Shown: positions 1-10,156, counted from the first letter of the stretch. The stretch: DNA of 64,000 nt from Ashinkailepas kermadecensis (GCA_034440615.1 JAOTOM010004829.1:221001-285000); one strand, 5' to 3'. Numbers and translations: made by a program. The notes: generated from the letters alone by a model not told the origin.

Positions 1-112
1 TGAGCCACCTGCCTCTGTTTCACCCTCCCCCGCGGCTATGTGGCGTGCGCTAACGTCGCTGTGTGTTAGCTGTGCCATCAACCCGTACTAGCATGCGCCT
101 CTCCGCCCACAG
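1..112 (+). other. 3' end of an intron of the coactivator gene
   Basis: No exon is visible here. The segment ends in a pyrimidine-rich CCTCTCCGCCCACAG acceptor that leads into the first exon of the window. The rest of the gene, which would include any bHLH-PAS region, lies upstream of base 1. Confidence 0.5.
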
Positions 113-337
113 CAGGTGCGGCCGACGGATCTGCCGCAGGACAAGCTGCCGCGGAGCGACGAGCTGCGCAGCAAACTCAAGGACCAGGTGGGCCGCGTGC
201 GCGTGCCGGGCGGCATCAGCACGCTGTCGGAGGGCGTGTCTGACCCGCTCCTGCTGATAGGATCGGCGCGGTCATCTGCCCAGCAGCAGCAACAACAACA
301 GCAACAACAACAGCAGCAACAACAGCAGCAGCGACAA

Positions 338-369
<32 letters not shown>

Positions 370-443
370 GCAGCAACAACAACAACAACAACAACAACAG
401 CAACAACAACAGCAACAACAACAGCAGCAGCAACAGCAGCAGC

Positions 444-480
<37 letters not shown>

Positions 481-497
481 TCAGGTCTTGGCTGTCG
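113..497 (+). CDS. Coactivator (p160/NCoA-like) exon 1 of window, polyQ-polyP
   Basis: Internal exon of a nuclear coactivator-like protein. It opens after a CCCACAG acceptor at 112 (an alternative three bases later would start at 116). It begins QVRPTDLPQDKLPRSDELRS and continues with SKLKDQVGRV and the stretch ISTLSEGVSDPLLLIG. A glutamine tract follows (about 17 Q, one R, then over 35 Q, of mixed CAG and CAA codons), then about 13 prolines and QVLAV. The donor is G|GTACGTAAG at 498, leaving phase 1, which exon 2 matches exactly. Long Q/P tracts are common in activation domains of transcriptional coactivators. The p160 assignment rests on the later exons. Open frames on the - strand here are polyleucine shadows of the CAG repeats. 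Confidence 0.7.
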
Positions 498-2013
498 GTA
501 CGTAAGGCGGCGGCCACCGTGTACGAGTATGTGTGTGTATGTAGGTGTGTGTGTGTCCAGAGTTCATATCGAAGGGCACGGCGTGAGAAGAGTGATGCGC
601 GACGCAAGCGTGCGCCTCGTCCAGACGCCAACACGGAAGCGGTCGACGTGTCGTGAAACCAATAACCAACCCACGAAGCGACGCGGCGCGGACCGGCCAC
701 TTCATGGAGGCCGATGCCGCCGATACGTAACCGATTCGTCACTGGCCAGCTGATAGTGACGCAACCGGCGGCGGCGGCCGTCCGTCTGTTTACCGAGCGC
801 CGTCGGTGGAATACCTGCGCCGATGTTGGCCGGTCGGCGCGCCGGCGGCCGGACCGTCGGCGGCGGCGCGAGACGTGCGGTCCCGTGCGGCCGCATCGTA
901 ACAGCGTAAGAGCCGGCCACTGGCAAATAAACAGTGTCGGCCGGCGCGGCGCATGTTTATACGTCGGCCGGCCAGCGCGGCCGTGACGACTGCTGGCCGT
1001 GACGTCTCGTCGGCTGTCGTGTCGTCGGGTGCCGGTGGCCGGTGGCCGGCCTGCCGTGGCAGGCCTGCCGTGGCACGTGCCGGGGGTGGGAGGATCGCCG
1101 TCTCCTGGTCGGCCCACCGGTCGCGGGTGTAGCAAGTACGGCTCCAATATGCTGTTCCTGATCTTCTAACCAGGCCAGCTGGCACACACGATTGGTGTTT
1201 TATCTGAACTCCGGTATACTCCTGAACTTCCATCTATCCGTCTCCCATGAAATAGTTGCAATTAGGCGCTATAAAGCCGCCGCCCCCCAAAAAAAAAAAC
1301 AGATTAGCCAACCAAAGCAAAGTGCTTTATTGTCTCGAGATTACCGCCTAAGAGATAACCGACCGCTGTTCGCGACACTGAGTTCACAGGGATGGCCGCT
1401 CTTAAACATGTGTCAAACAAGATCTAATATATTGCCTTGGGTTGGTGGCACAGCGCGGGCGCGGATCGCCTCGCGCGCTCCAGTGATCATCTCTTTACCG
1501 GGCCAGAAAACTGGGCAGCCCAGTCGAGTGCACAACTGCAGTAGAACCGGGGAGGGGCTCAGTGGCCCAGAGCCAGACCACTGCATGACGTGTGTGAAAA
1601 GGAAATGGAGGCTTACTCGGAGCTCCTACGTCGGCGGCTGATGACAGGGAGGAAGCCTTCCTCGGCGGGGAATGCCCTCGAGGACGTGACGAACCGGTGA
1701 GACGTGCGCCGGTGCCCACCCCCCGACGGCGAAGGAGACGGCAGGGGATCGTGTGAGATGCGCGTGTCTATCACCAGCGCTCGTCCGCTAGGCGGCGCGG
1801 TGGCGGCGGGGGCGCACGCCCGCGTATGTGTGAGGTACGACCGTCCGTCGCCGCGGGGCGTAATTGCCGGCCGGCAGAGCGATGGGCCCGATAATTGCCG
1901 TTGGCAGCGGCGCCAACGGCAGCTGCCTTGGCTGCACCGCCAACGACCGCCTCGGCTGCTCGCCGATGACGTCACGGGCCGTGTGACGTCAGCGGCGGTA
2001 CAGGTGTGTCCGG
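498..2013 (+). other. Intron 1, GC-rich first part
   Basis: This stretch has no exon that I can support. It is GC-rich and CpG-rich between about 680 and 1150, with many GGCC and CGGCCGG runs. It also contains a SINE 3' fragment near 555-675 and a short A10 run near 1290. Open frames in both strands have no recognisable domain and are explained by GC-rich composition. Confidence 0.6.
555..675 (+). mobile_element. SINE 3' fragment in intron 1
   Basis: The segment at 639-673 (core CGGTCGACGTGTCGTGAAAC followed by CAATAACCAAC) matches the tail of the tRNA-derived SINE at 55041-55220 almost base for base. The preceding GGCGTGAGA-like stretch also resembles that copy. The tRNA-like head is not recognisable here, so this is a 5'-truncated or decayed copy. 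Confidence 0.55.
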
Positions 2014-2490
2014 TGACGGGCCGGTGTCCGTGACGCCGTCGGCGTCTGAGGAGAGAGTGACGTAACTGACTGTGCCGCGTGTCCGCAGCAGGTGCGGACC
2101 GGTGTCCGTGACGCTGTCGGCGTCTGAGGAGAGCGTGACGTAACTGGATGTGCCGCGTGTCCGCAACAGGAGCGGGTCGGTGTCCGTCACATCATCGGCG
2201 TTTGGCGAGCGAGTGACCCAGCTGACTGTGTTGACTGGCTGCGGCAGGTGCGGACCGGTGTCCGTGACGCTGTCGGCGTCTGAGGAGAGCGTGACGTAAC
2301 TGACTGTGCCGCGTGTCCGCAACAGGGGCGGGTCGGTGTCCGTCACATCATCGGCGTTTGGCGAGCGAGTGACCCAGCTGACTGTGTTGACTGTGTTGAC
2401 TGGCTGCGGCAGGTGCGGACCGGTGTCCGTGACGCTGTCGGCGTCCGTCAAGACAGTGACCGCACTGACTGTGTCGTCTGTCCGCGACAG
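2014..2490 (+). repeat. 78-bp tandem array carrying repeated exon 2 acceptors
   Basis: Six successive AG acceptor-like ends fall at 2091, 2169, 2247, 2325, 2412 and 2490. The spacings are 78, 78, 78, 87 and 78 bp (the 87 is 78 plus a 9-bp local duplication). Every unit ends in a G/C-rich CNGCRRCAG-type acceptor and is followed by G(T/A/G)GCGGRYCGG, a copy of the start of exon 2 (GTGCGCACCTGGGCCGG). The last unit is the functional acceptor. All spacings are multiples of three. Using the 2412 copy would run into a TGA after GTCCG in the exon 2 frame, so decoy use looks unproductive. Confidence 0.85.
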
Positions 2491-2622
2491 GTGCGCACCT
2501 GGGCCGGCCTCTGTCGGTGCCCATCAGCCAGACGGGACCGCCGTCCTTCTTCCAGAGCATGTCCGCCGGTGACACCAACAACGACCTGGAGAGCATCCTC
2601 AACTACGTCATCACCCTCGAAA
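2491..2622 (+). CDS. Coactivator exon 2
   Basis: Follows the acceptor CCGCGACAG at 2490. The first two bases (GT) complete a Gly codon with the single G left by exon 1. It encodes AHLGRPLSVPISQTGPPSFF and continues QSMSAGDTNNDLESILNYVI-TLE, a short acidic/hydrophobic helix-like segment of the type found in coactivator activation domains. The donor is GAAA|GTCAGT at 2623, phase 1. No enzyme domain is present. The acceptor lies at the end of a 78-bp array of near-copies of itself. Confidence 0.75.
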
Positions 2623-5600
2623 GTCAGTGCTCGCCGCGCGGAGGGGACGGGTGCGAGGGGTGTCGGGATGGACCGCCATGTTGGTCAGAACTAGTGGTGG
2701 CGAATGTGAAATTCGAAAGTCCTGTCAGAGAGCCCGTTCAAAACCGGCGGGCTTTTTGGCGGGCTTTGTGTATATGCTGGGTTTTTGGGCGGTCTTTTGC
2801 AAGCTCATGCCAGAACATCAGAACATAAAAAATTAGCGTACTGTCAAATCAGTTAATTATGTTCATCGTTATGTCACATGCAAGGTTGGAAATGTCGCTT
2901 TGTCCTGGATGTTTGCCATCCAGAACATTATCCTGTTTGGAAGCTTATCCACTCCTCTTTTGCTAAAAGATTAACGGAGTTGTTTAGATATGACTGTAAG
3001 TTCACTGTAGGACTGTTCGATAAACGTGCCTGAAACTGACTGGAAAGTACAAAGGTTGGGTATTGATTTCCGAAAGAGGAGACAAATTACCCTCTCCGAT
3101 CTGAAATGCCACCAAATCTTCCTCCAAATCCATAATTCCAGAACACAAATCCAACCCAGGCCACATGCAACTCCACTTGGCATTTCATGGTTTGCATACA
3201 ATATAATAATTGAATTAGAATCATAGTTCAAACTTTTGCATTTGTTGTCCAAATTATATTCAGAAATTGGTACAACACCATCATGTCTTTTAGGTGAGAC
3301 TAGTCAACTTTAATCATTATATGAAATAGGTCCAATACTGAAGTTATATTCCCTGACATTGCGATGCCTTGAACCAATGAAAGGCATCTCCAATTGGCAT
3401 AAGTCTGACCAACAGAATGTTTTGTGCAATTCAGACGGACAATTTATAGGCCATTGCTCCAGCTTAGGTGCATACCTACTTACATTGCACATAAACCAAA
3501 ACTGACAAGCATTGGTAGCCTACGCGGTTTTGGCAGGCGTCTGTTAGGTTTACATGCCTCCCTACCTATATTGCACAAGAGTGGTGCCCCATTTTTGGAG
3601 ACCTATGCTAAACTTAGATGCCTACTTACTTACATACGGTGCCATAACAGAAATCCAAAGTTAAAACATCAAAATCGATAGCCCACCTTTTTTTTGGCGA
3701 GGCTCTTAGCATACACACGTGCTCACAATTACTAGTTAGTAGGAGCCCGCAGTTGATTGAAATTATAAGCAAACTAAAAGGAATGCGAAGCCAGTCGTGG
3801 GTCACCCATAACATTCACAAGATGCCTATAGTTTTGTCACATTACACTGCTTGAAGTTAGGTAGAAACTCGTGAGATCATTGAACCATATGAAGCCAACG
3901 AGAATTAGTATAAACATAGGATCTAGTGGATGCAAAAATTAGCACATCCAAAATTGTTCATTGGAATTTTAAGCAAAACTTATTTTTGTAATACAATTAT
4001 TTTAATTGCATGTATAGATAATACTGTCACTTGATCAATTCATGGCTTCCATCATTCTCATCAGTTCTTATTATCATCAATTCTTAGAAATTGGTACAGA
4101 CATTATCCTGAATTTGCTGAAAAACGCAGGAAGTTGCATAGGTACTTCGCTGCATGTGCATTCCTTTTGTATAGAATGCGCCTAGTTGGCAATGTGGAGT
4201 TGAGGTTCCAAAAATTGAGGAAGTAAAATGGAAGGGTTGCTGAAATACCTATGCTGTGACTTCGGTATTATTATTGTTATAGGTATGGCGTAACGTACGT
4301 GACTGCACAATTACCTAGCTTGCTGAGATGTCTAAAAATGGTCGGGTTGGAACCGGTCAGAATTGTCATGGGTCTCCCTGGTATCGGACAAAGTTTACTT
4401 CAATTGACCATTCTATCAGACATCTGCCATAATTTTGTCTGACTTGTGTAGCAAGATAGGCTCCTGTCTTATGCATTCAATGGGTTTCAGACTATTTTCA
4501 TGAAAAAAGAAAGTGCATGGATATTGGGCCAGCGAATTGTTGGAAGCTGCGGTTTATCAGAGATACAGGTGAATAACTCAGACAAAGCATCGACATCAAA
4601 TACGCTGGTCGCTATCAGTGAAATCCTGGGGATACATGAGATGCAGCTAACGTTAATTTTCTGCATTTTCAGATTTGCAGGACTATTGGGGAACTGTACA
4701 GTACAAATCAATTTCCAAAGCCACCTTCAGGGGAATATTATGGTAAAGTTGATATGACTATACAAGTGCTGAGAAAGTGAATTGGAGTCGCCCGATAACA
4801 ATCTGTCTGGTGGTTGGGGTGACTGGAGTATGAAGATGTCTAGCTAACTCATTCAACCTGGCAAAACATAAGCATGTCTTTCTATAGAAATCGACTTTCT
4901 CATCGATCAGACCGTGTCTAGTTCAACTTCGATTCTGCAATATAAACATTCCTTTTAAGTTATGTATTCATTGACAAATTACAATGTTCAAGCTGAAATC
5001 GCACTTACATATTTGACGGCATCCATCGACATTTTTATTTACAGCTGATGCCCAACCGCAAATGATTTCAGACTCACCAGCCCAGAATCCATACCTGATT
5101 TCGGACTCACCAGCCCAGAATCCATACCTGATTGCCACGACATCAGGAGCAGAAGAGCAGAACAAACCTCTAGTTATGCCCAGTTTCAGTCTGGCTAGAT
5201 CTGACTCGGTGACTACATGAATATCTTCCCGGTCGTCGGGTGGCGCGATGCACGTGGAGCGGTCACAAATGTCGGGCCATCGTGTTCATGGGTCTGCTGC
5301 GTCACGTGTTCCAACTTCATCGAATCACTTCTAAGCTCATCTATCTGCGAAAGTCGCCAGCTTTCGTCCAATCGCATCCACGTTCTGCCCAAACCTCAGT
5401 GAATATCATCCGGATCGGAAACTCATTTGTTATGCATTTAGATGAAGCTAGCAAATGCGATCGAAAGTGGTGCCTTTTAACCTTTAAGTGCTGTACGCTC
5501 GTTGTAATCTGATGATTCATCAAAAATCTGGTACGCACCCCAGTTCTTTGGCAGCACGGTGGCCTTCGTGTTGTTACTCAGCTAACCTCCTCGTGTACTT

Positions 5601-5637
5601 TTGTGCGGGACTAAACAGACTCGATGCCTCGGTTGGA
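2623..5637 (+). other. Intron 2, AT-rich interior
   Basis: Base composition drops sharply from about 2820 to 5200 compared with the flanking GC-rich intron and exons, which suggests insertion of foreign or transposon-derived DNA. I recognise no domain in any frame. A diverged TGCCTACTTACTTACAT-type repetition occurs around 3465-3640. A 33-bp direct repeat at 5064-5129 lies in a short open frame, reported separately. Confidence 0.55.
5046..5219 (+). other. Possible cryptic exon or short open frame with an 11-residue repeat
   Basis: After TTTTTATTTACAG (a good acceptor shape) an open frame runs to a TGA at 5217. It contains two copies of a 33-bp unit (5064-5096 and 5097-5129, one mismatch) encoding SDSPAQNPYLI-like repeats, then TTSGAEEQNKPLVMPSF. 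No donor is needed because the frame ends in a stop, so it could only be an alternative terminal exon or chance. I do not recognise the peptide. Confidence 0.25.
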
Positions 5638-6089
5638 TCTTGTGCTGGATTGCTGGGTGTCTGCCGGTCTCTGTGTGCCACTATGTCCCGCGCGTTCCCA
5701 GGTCAGACGACTGGATTGTTGGGTATCTGCCGGTCTCTGTGTGTGATTATCCCGCGCGTTCCCAGGCCAGACGATTGGATTGTTGGGTGTCTGCCGGTCG
5801 CTGTGTGTGATTATCCCGCGCGTTATCAGGCCAGACGACTGGATTGTTGGGTGTTTGCCGGTCTCTGTGTGTGATTATCCCGCGCGTTCCCAGGCTGGAC
5901 GATGGGATTGTTGGGTGTCTGCCGGTCTCTGTGTGCCACTATGCCCCGCGCGTTCTCGGGCCAGACGACTGGATTGTTGGGTGTCTTCCGGCCTCTATGT
6001 GTGATTATCCCGCGCGTTCCCAGGCCAGACGACTGGATTGTTGGGTGTCTGCCGGTCGCTGAGTGTGACTCTATCCCGCGTGTCCCCAG
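5638..6089 (+). repeat. 64-66-bp tandem array carrying repeated exon 3 acceptors
   Basis: Seven units, each containing CCGGTCTCTGTGTGTG..., a pyrimidine stretch ATCCCGCGCGTTCCCAG, then GCCAGACGACTGG. Acceptor-like ends fall at 5701, 5765, 5829, 5893, 5959 (mutated AG to GG), 6023 and 6089. Spacings are 64, 64, 64, 66, 64 and 66 bp. The GCCAGAC after each AG is a copy of the first bases of exon 3 (GCCAGACTAACGG). Only the last copy opens the conserved exon. The + strand open frames of repetitive CWVSAGLCV-type peptides are translations of this array. Confidence 0.85.
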
Positions 6090-6235
6090 GCCAGACTAAC
6101 GGTGGCCACGTCCGCCCGTCGGTGGCCAACGCCAACTTCAATGTGATGAGTGAGAAGCTGGCCATCAACGAGATCCAGCGGTCACTGATGCAGGCGGAGA
6201 CCAGCATCAGGACGCCGTCCTTCACCACGACACAG
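6090..6235 (+). CDS. Coactivator exon 3
   Basis: Begins GC|CAG ACT AAC, completing a Ser codon with the A left by exon 2, after CGTGTCCCCAG. It encodes SQTNGGHVRPSVANANFNVM and then SEKLAINEIQRSLMQAETSI, followed by RTPSFTTTQ. The LAINEIQRSLMQ stretch looks like an amphipathic helix, as in CBP- or receptor-binding segments of p160 proteins. That functional link is inference. The donor is CAG|GTAGTT at 6236, phase 0. Confidence 0.75.
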
Positions 6236-7149
6236 GTAGTTGGCTCGGAGGAAACCCATCCTGTCATGTCGCGTCTTGTGGGCCAGGAGACTCGCCTGAC
6301 CTGGACCCGTCAGATTTGGACGAGACCCGCCTGACATGGATCTGTCGGATCCAGACGACACTCGCCTGACCTGGACCCGTCAGATTTGGACGAGACCCGC
6401 CTGACATGGATCTGTCGGATCCAGACGACACTCGCCTGACCTGGATCCGTCCGCTTCAGACGAGACCCGCCTGACCTGGACAGGTCCGATTCAGACGAGA
6501 CCCGCCTGACCTGGATCTGTCCGGTCCTGACAAGACCCTCTTGACCTGGATTTTCCCGGTCCTACCTGAACTTTCCTCGCTCCCGCCACACTCATTTCCC
6601 ATCGTACAGGTCGTGCCGTGACGCACAGCCGTTTTTCCATTGTTCAGTGCTGTTCCTGTCCCCCGCGTACGTTTGCCGTCCTCGCCTCTCCAACGTCGGT
6701 ATCGTCTCCTCACTCCCCCACATACGTATCCTCCCTAGGTGCTACATCGCTTCAGTATCTGCGCCGCCCCATCCCATATCAGCATGTTTCTGCTCCTTCC
6801 CTATCAGTGTACTGTCACTGCTTCCTCAACGTCCTCCACCACAACCCCTCCTACCCACACCCACATAAGTATCCTTCCAATTTCCTCTCTCGCTTCAGTG
6901 TCTGCCCCGCCCCATACCACATTAGTATGTTTCTGCCCCTTCCCAATCGGTGTGATGTCAGGTGCTTCCAAAACGTCAGCAATCTCGACGCCCTTTCTCC
7001 CTTTATCACATCAGTATCCTTCCTTTTCTTTCACGTCAGTTGCTGTCCCCATCTGTTCTGATCCATTGTCCTTTTGTGTCATCCCAGAGTCGGTGTTCCG
7101 TCCCCATCTGTTGCACGACAGCATCCTGCCCGCTCTCCTCCCACATCAG
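6236..7149 (+). repeat. Intron 3: 35/70-bp repeats then duplicated pyrimidine-rich acceptor segments
   Basis: Bases 6291-6360 and 6361-6430 are identical 70-bp units. Degenerate 35-bp subunits (core GACCCGCCTGACCTGGA) continue to about 6560. From about 6740 a roughly 143-bp segment starting CGCTTCAGTRTCTGC is repeated (6748 and 6891). Pyrimidine-rich stretches ending CAYATCAG, CACATTAG or CACGTCAG recur near 6782, 6934, 7012 and 7038. The real acceptor CTCCTCCCACATCAG at 7149 is the last of them. No coding sequence was recognised. Confidence 0.65.
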
Positions 7150-7290
7150 TGTCGCGCCCGCGCCCGTTCCTCGTTGGAATCCAGCCGGTACCCGTCGGCG
7201 CCCACTGCCTCCTCCCGACAGGCGGCGCCGGCCCGGTCCGACACCGACGACCACGTGCTCCTGCCCAGCTTTGAGCGCGTGCTGATGGAG
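7150..7290 (+). CDS. Coactivator exon 4 (3' end uncertain)
   Basis: Opens in phase 0 after CCCACATCAG. It encodes CRARARSSLESSRYPSAPTA and continues SSRQAAPARSDTDDHVLLPS, then FERVLME. I end it at GAG|GTGCAG (7290), which leaves phase 0 as exon 5 requires, although GTGCAG is a weak donor. If that donor is skipped, translation reads VQRLRHDS and stops at TGA 7315-7317, giving a shorter isoform. The LLPSFERVLMEVQRL stretch is a plausible amphipathic helix. Membership in the gene is inferred from phase and position. Confidence 0.5.
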
Positions 7291-7911
7291 GTGCAGCGAC
7301 TGCGCCACGACTCCTGACCGTTCCCGACGCGGCCTGCCTGCCCTGTGCCGCACGTGAGCCCTGTCCCCCTCCTCGCCGGCTGGTCAGGCAACGCTCGGTC
7401 AGTCCTACTCCACCGGATCACCCGAGATAATCCGAATACGGCGAAACTTGTAGGCTCAGTGTGCGCAAATGTTGCCCATTTGTCCTTGGGACCGGGCAGT
7501 ATGCAACCTTGTCGGCGCGGCTACGCAGTTTTATGAGACATGAACCGTGCTAGTCCGCTCCGCACATGTCTTCTCGTGTGTCCCTTGGAAATGATGTGCA
7601 CTTCTCATCCGCGTCTCCTTCCATGTGGCAAATTGGTATGAATGCTAGCTTAACTGTGGTTGCTGAAGCTGATTTCATGGTGTAACATAGGCACTACATG
7701 GCCAGGAAAGTTGATGCAGTCAATGCACCCTTCCGAACGTCTCCTATCTCCGGACGTCATCTATGTATATCATAGCATTATATATATTTATATTTATATA
7801 ATACCATCTGTATACGACATCTGCATGAGCATCTGTACCATCTCGTATGTGTGTGTTTGTGGCGTGCGCTGAACGATGGGTGGCTGAGTTCGCGCGACTC
7901 GACACCCGCAG
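7291..7911 (+). other. Intron 4
   Basis: No exon was recognised. A short TA-rich microsatellite (TATATATTTATATTTATATA) lies near 7780-7800. The acceptor for exon 5 is GACACCCGCAG at 7911, with a second usable AG at 7923. Confidence 0.5.
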
Positions 7912-8029
7912 AGCGTGTCGCAGAGCTCGACGGCCGGATTCCCGCCGCCGTACCAGCAGCCTCGGCCACGCATCGGAGGCATCACCTCGCAGATCAACAT
8001 GGTGCGATCACACCTGTCTCAGTACCCAG
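7912..8029 (+). CDS. Coactivator exon 5
   Basis: Phase 0 start after CCCGCAG (7911); a start at 7924 is equally in frame. It encodes SVSQSSTAGFPPPYQQPRPR, then IGGITSQINMVRSHLSQYP. The donor is CCCAG|GTACGTCTT at 8030, phase 1. The GTACGTC donor motif recurs downstream at about 8087 (GGGTACGTCTGCC), 8121 (GCACGTCGG) and 8161 (GTACGCTCG), a loose donor repetition like the clearer one after exon 7. The QYP-V junction with exon 6 is phase-consistent. Confidence 0.65.
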
Positions 8030-8942
8030 GTACGTCTTCCACACCCATCACGGCAGCCAGGTGCACCGGTGACACCTGTCGCAGTGTCGGGTACGTCTGC
8101 CACGCCTGTGCCAGTGGCCGGCACGTCGGTTCAGCATATCGCACGTGCCAAAGTACCGGGTACGCTCGTTGACGCGTGGACACCTATCATTTATGAGCCG
8201 GACACGACCGAAAGCTCCAATAATCAATGGCTGTCCCACGCGTGTGGCATGTCGGGGCACCCCATGTGTGCGAAGTAACCACGCTCACTATGGAGCCCCG
8301 ACCACCACCAACACACAGACTCCGGTGGTGCTGCTTGTTTCGATACCCAGGAAGATCGATACCCAAACCCAAAGTTTGGGTATTGTTTCGATACCCAAAC
8401 TATCGATATCGCATAGTTTGGAGCCAGTGTATTCATAGCTGAAGTGCTGTTCGGGAGCGATTCGGGAGAGGTATTCCTGCCTGACTCGGAAGATGCGGTG
8501 GTCACAATTCGGGAGAGGACGTGTCCTTTTGGTGGATGCAGGGCTCAATATATTTACAGATCCAGCCGGTCTTGATTTCCTCAGTGTGTGCAAGTCTCGT
8601 TTACACCTTTTTTTTGTGATGCGCGCTTGATGGGGGCGCGATATTTCGTTTTGTACTTGCTCAGAAGAGATGTTCTCCGGATTTCCATATGCAGGTCCAT
8701 TATGCACATTGACGGCGTCCAGACGGCTAGTCATCGTTGATGTAGCTTGTGCGCGGGAACCTGTGCAGAAGTGACACGTGAAAGGGACTGACCAGGGGGT
8801 GTTGACGTGCATGTCAGCTGTCCTGTCGCCGCCGGGGTCTCAACCGCATGACGTCTCCGTGTCGGACGCCCGCTTCCACGAGCCATCAACCTGCGCGTGC
8901 ACATCTGCATGTTCTTCACCGAGCTGACTGTGTCTCCCCCAG
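8030..8942 (+). other. Intron 5
   Basis: The first 140 bases hold diverged repeats with GTACGTC/GCACGTC motifs. Near 8340-8410 there is a run of CGATACCCAAAC repeats (GTTTCGATACCCA and ATCGATACCCAAACCC). Nothing coding was recognised. The intron ends with GTGTCTCCCCCAG at 8942. Confidence 0.5.
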
Positions 8943-9115
8943 TGTCGAACCAGCCGCGAATGACCAACCAGCAGATGGTGCAGCGACAGCGGCTGCTGCA
9001 GCAGCAGCAGCAGCAGCACTTGCTGGTCAACAACGCGTCTAGCGACATCAGTGTGTCCAACTACCGCAACATCGACAACATCCTGAACACGACGCCGCCA
9101 AACGTCTCGCTTCAA
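8943..9115 (+). CDS. Coactivator exon 6
   Basis: TG completes a Val codon with the G of exon 5. It encodes VSNQPRMTNQQMVQRQRLLQ, a run of about six Q, HLLVNNASSDISVSNYRNID and NILNTTPPNVSLQ. The MVQRQRLLQQQ pattern resembles glutamine-rich RQR/LLQQQ stretches of p160 coactivators. The donor is CAA|GTAAGT at 9116, phase 0. Confidence 0.7.
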
Positions 9116-9936
9116 GTAAGTCTGCAGGTCGGTTACCCCGAGCGATGCGCTCATTTTGTGCACGTGGTGGCCGGACGACAGTCGGTCGGTCGGTCGGCCG
9201 GCCGGTTCCTCACCATAGTTGGCAGGGCAGGGGCGGTGCCGGGGCAGTCGGTCAGCCTGCTGCTCCTGTGTCGATGCCGTCTGCCTGCAACTATGTCGTG
9301 CGGATGTGGCGAGTTCTCTCGAGAACCCCTCCGCTGCTGGAAAATTATAGCCTCGATCTGAAGTGATCATTTTCCACTCAATTGAGTTTTAATTTTGCGT
9401 TGATCATTCCGTCATTTGCGTCGTTATTTGCATGTGCCACGCCATCGATGGTGAGTGGTCCCACTGTATGGATGGCTCACGGTCGGGCCGCTGGGCCCGA
9501 TTGCGGCCGGCCGCTGTGGGTGCTAGTTGTCGACCGGTCCGGGCGAGCCATCGCCTTGTGTGTTCAGTTGGCCGCTTTAGCCGCCAGTGGACGGTCGGTG
9601 TGTTGAGTTCCAGCATGACGTCTGAGCTGTCTGTGAGGCAGGTGACAGCTGTAGAGCGACGGTTGTCAATGCAATCAGTCGGCTCGCCGGACCGTCTGGC
9701 AGCGCAGTCTGACGCGAACATGTCGCCGTCCAGGTGTAAATCTGCCTGGCAAGACTTTTCTCGACGTAATCCCAATTTCAAGATTAAGTTTTGCCCCTGC
9801 CGTCAATACAGCGGTGGCTGGAAAAAAAGAGATGACTGCTGCACATGGTGTCTAGGGTTATTACACCGTTTGTGATTTGAACCCCGCCGAACAGTGTCTG
9901 TGGCTGTAGAACGCCAGCAGCTGTGGCGGCGTCAGG
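9116..9936 (+). other. Intron 6
   Basis: No exon or known repeat was recognised except a (CGGT)n run near 9180-9205. Open frames are short and composition-driven. Confidence 0.5.
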
Positions 9937-10156
9937 CGCTGACAGCCGGTGTGTGTGTGTGTGTGTGCCGCAGCAGCGCCTGGTAGGCGGCGGCCAGGAG
10001 TCGCAGGCGTCGCCCAACTACAGCTCGACGGTGGGTATGTCGCCGACGCTGACAGCCGGTGTGTGTGTGTGTGTGTGCCGCAGCAGCGCCTGGTGGGCGG
10101 CGGCCAGGAGTCGCAGGCGTCGCCCAACTACAGCTCGACGGTGGGTATGTCGCCGC
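9937..10156 (+). repeat. 110-bp tandem duplication across the exon 7 acceptor
   Basis: Copies 9937-10046 and 10047-10156 differ at essentially one base (GGTAGGC versus GGTGGGC). Each contains GACAGCCGG, a (GT)n tract, the acceptor GCCGCAG, and the first 72 bases of exon 7 (QRLVGGGQESQASPNYSSTV). Copy 2 is the one in frame with the rest of exon 7. Starting from the copy 1 acceptor (9974) shifts the downstream frame because 110 is not a multiple of three. The near-identity implies a recent event. Confidence 0.9.

Noticed and set aside
272..1147. 291-codon - strand frame with polyleucine
   Set aside because: It is the antisense of the polyQ exon plus GC-rich intron; no signal peptide or domain, and the opposite strand has consistent splice phases.
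5488..6099. Repetitive CWVSAGLCV-type protein
   Set aside because: Several overlapping frames read the same 64-bp intronic array; none extends into the conserved exon with a phase-consistent join.
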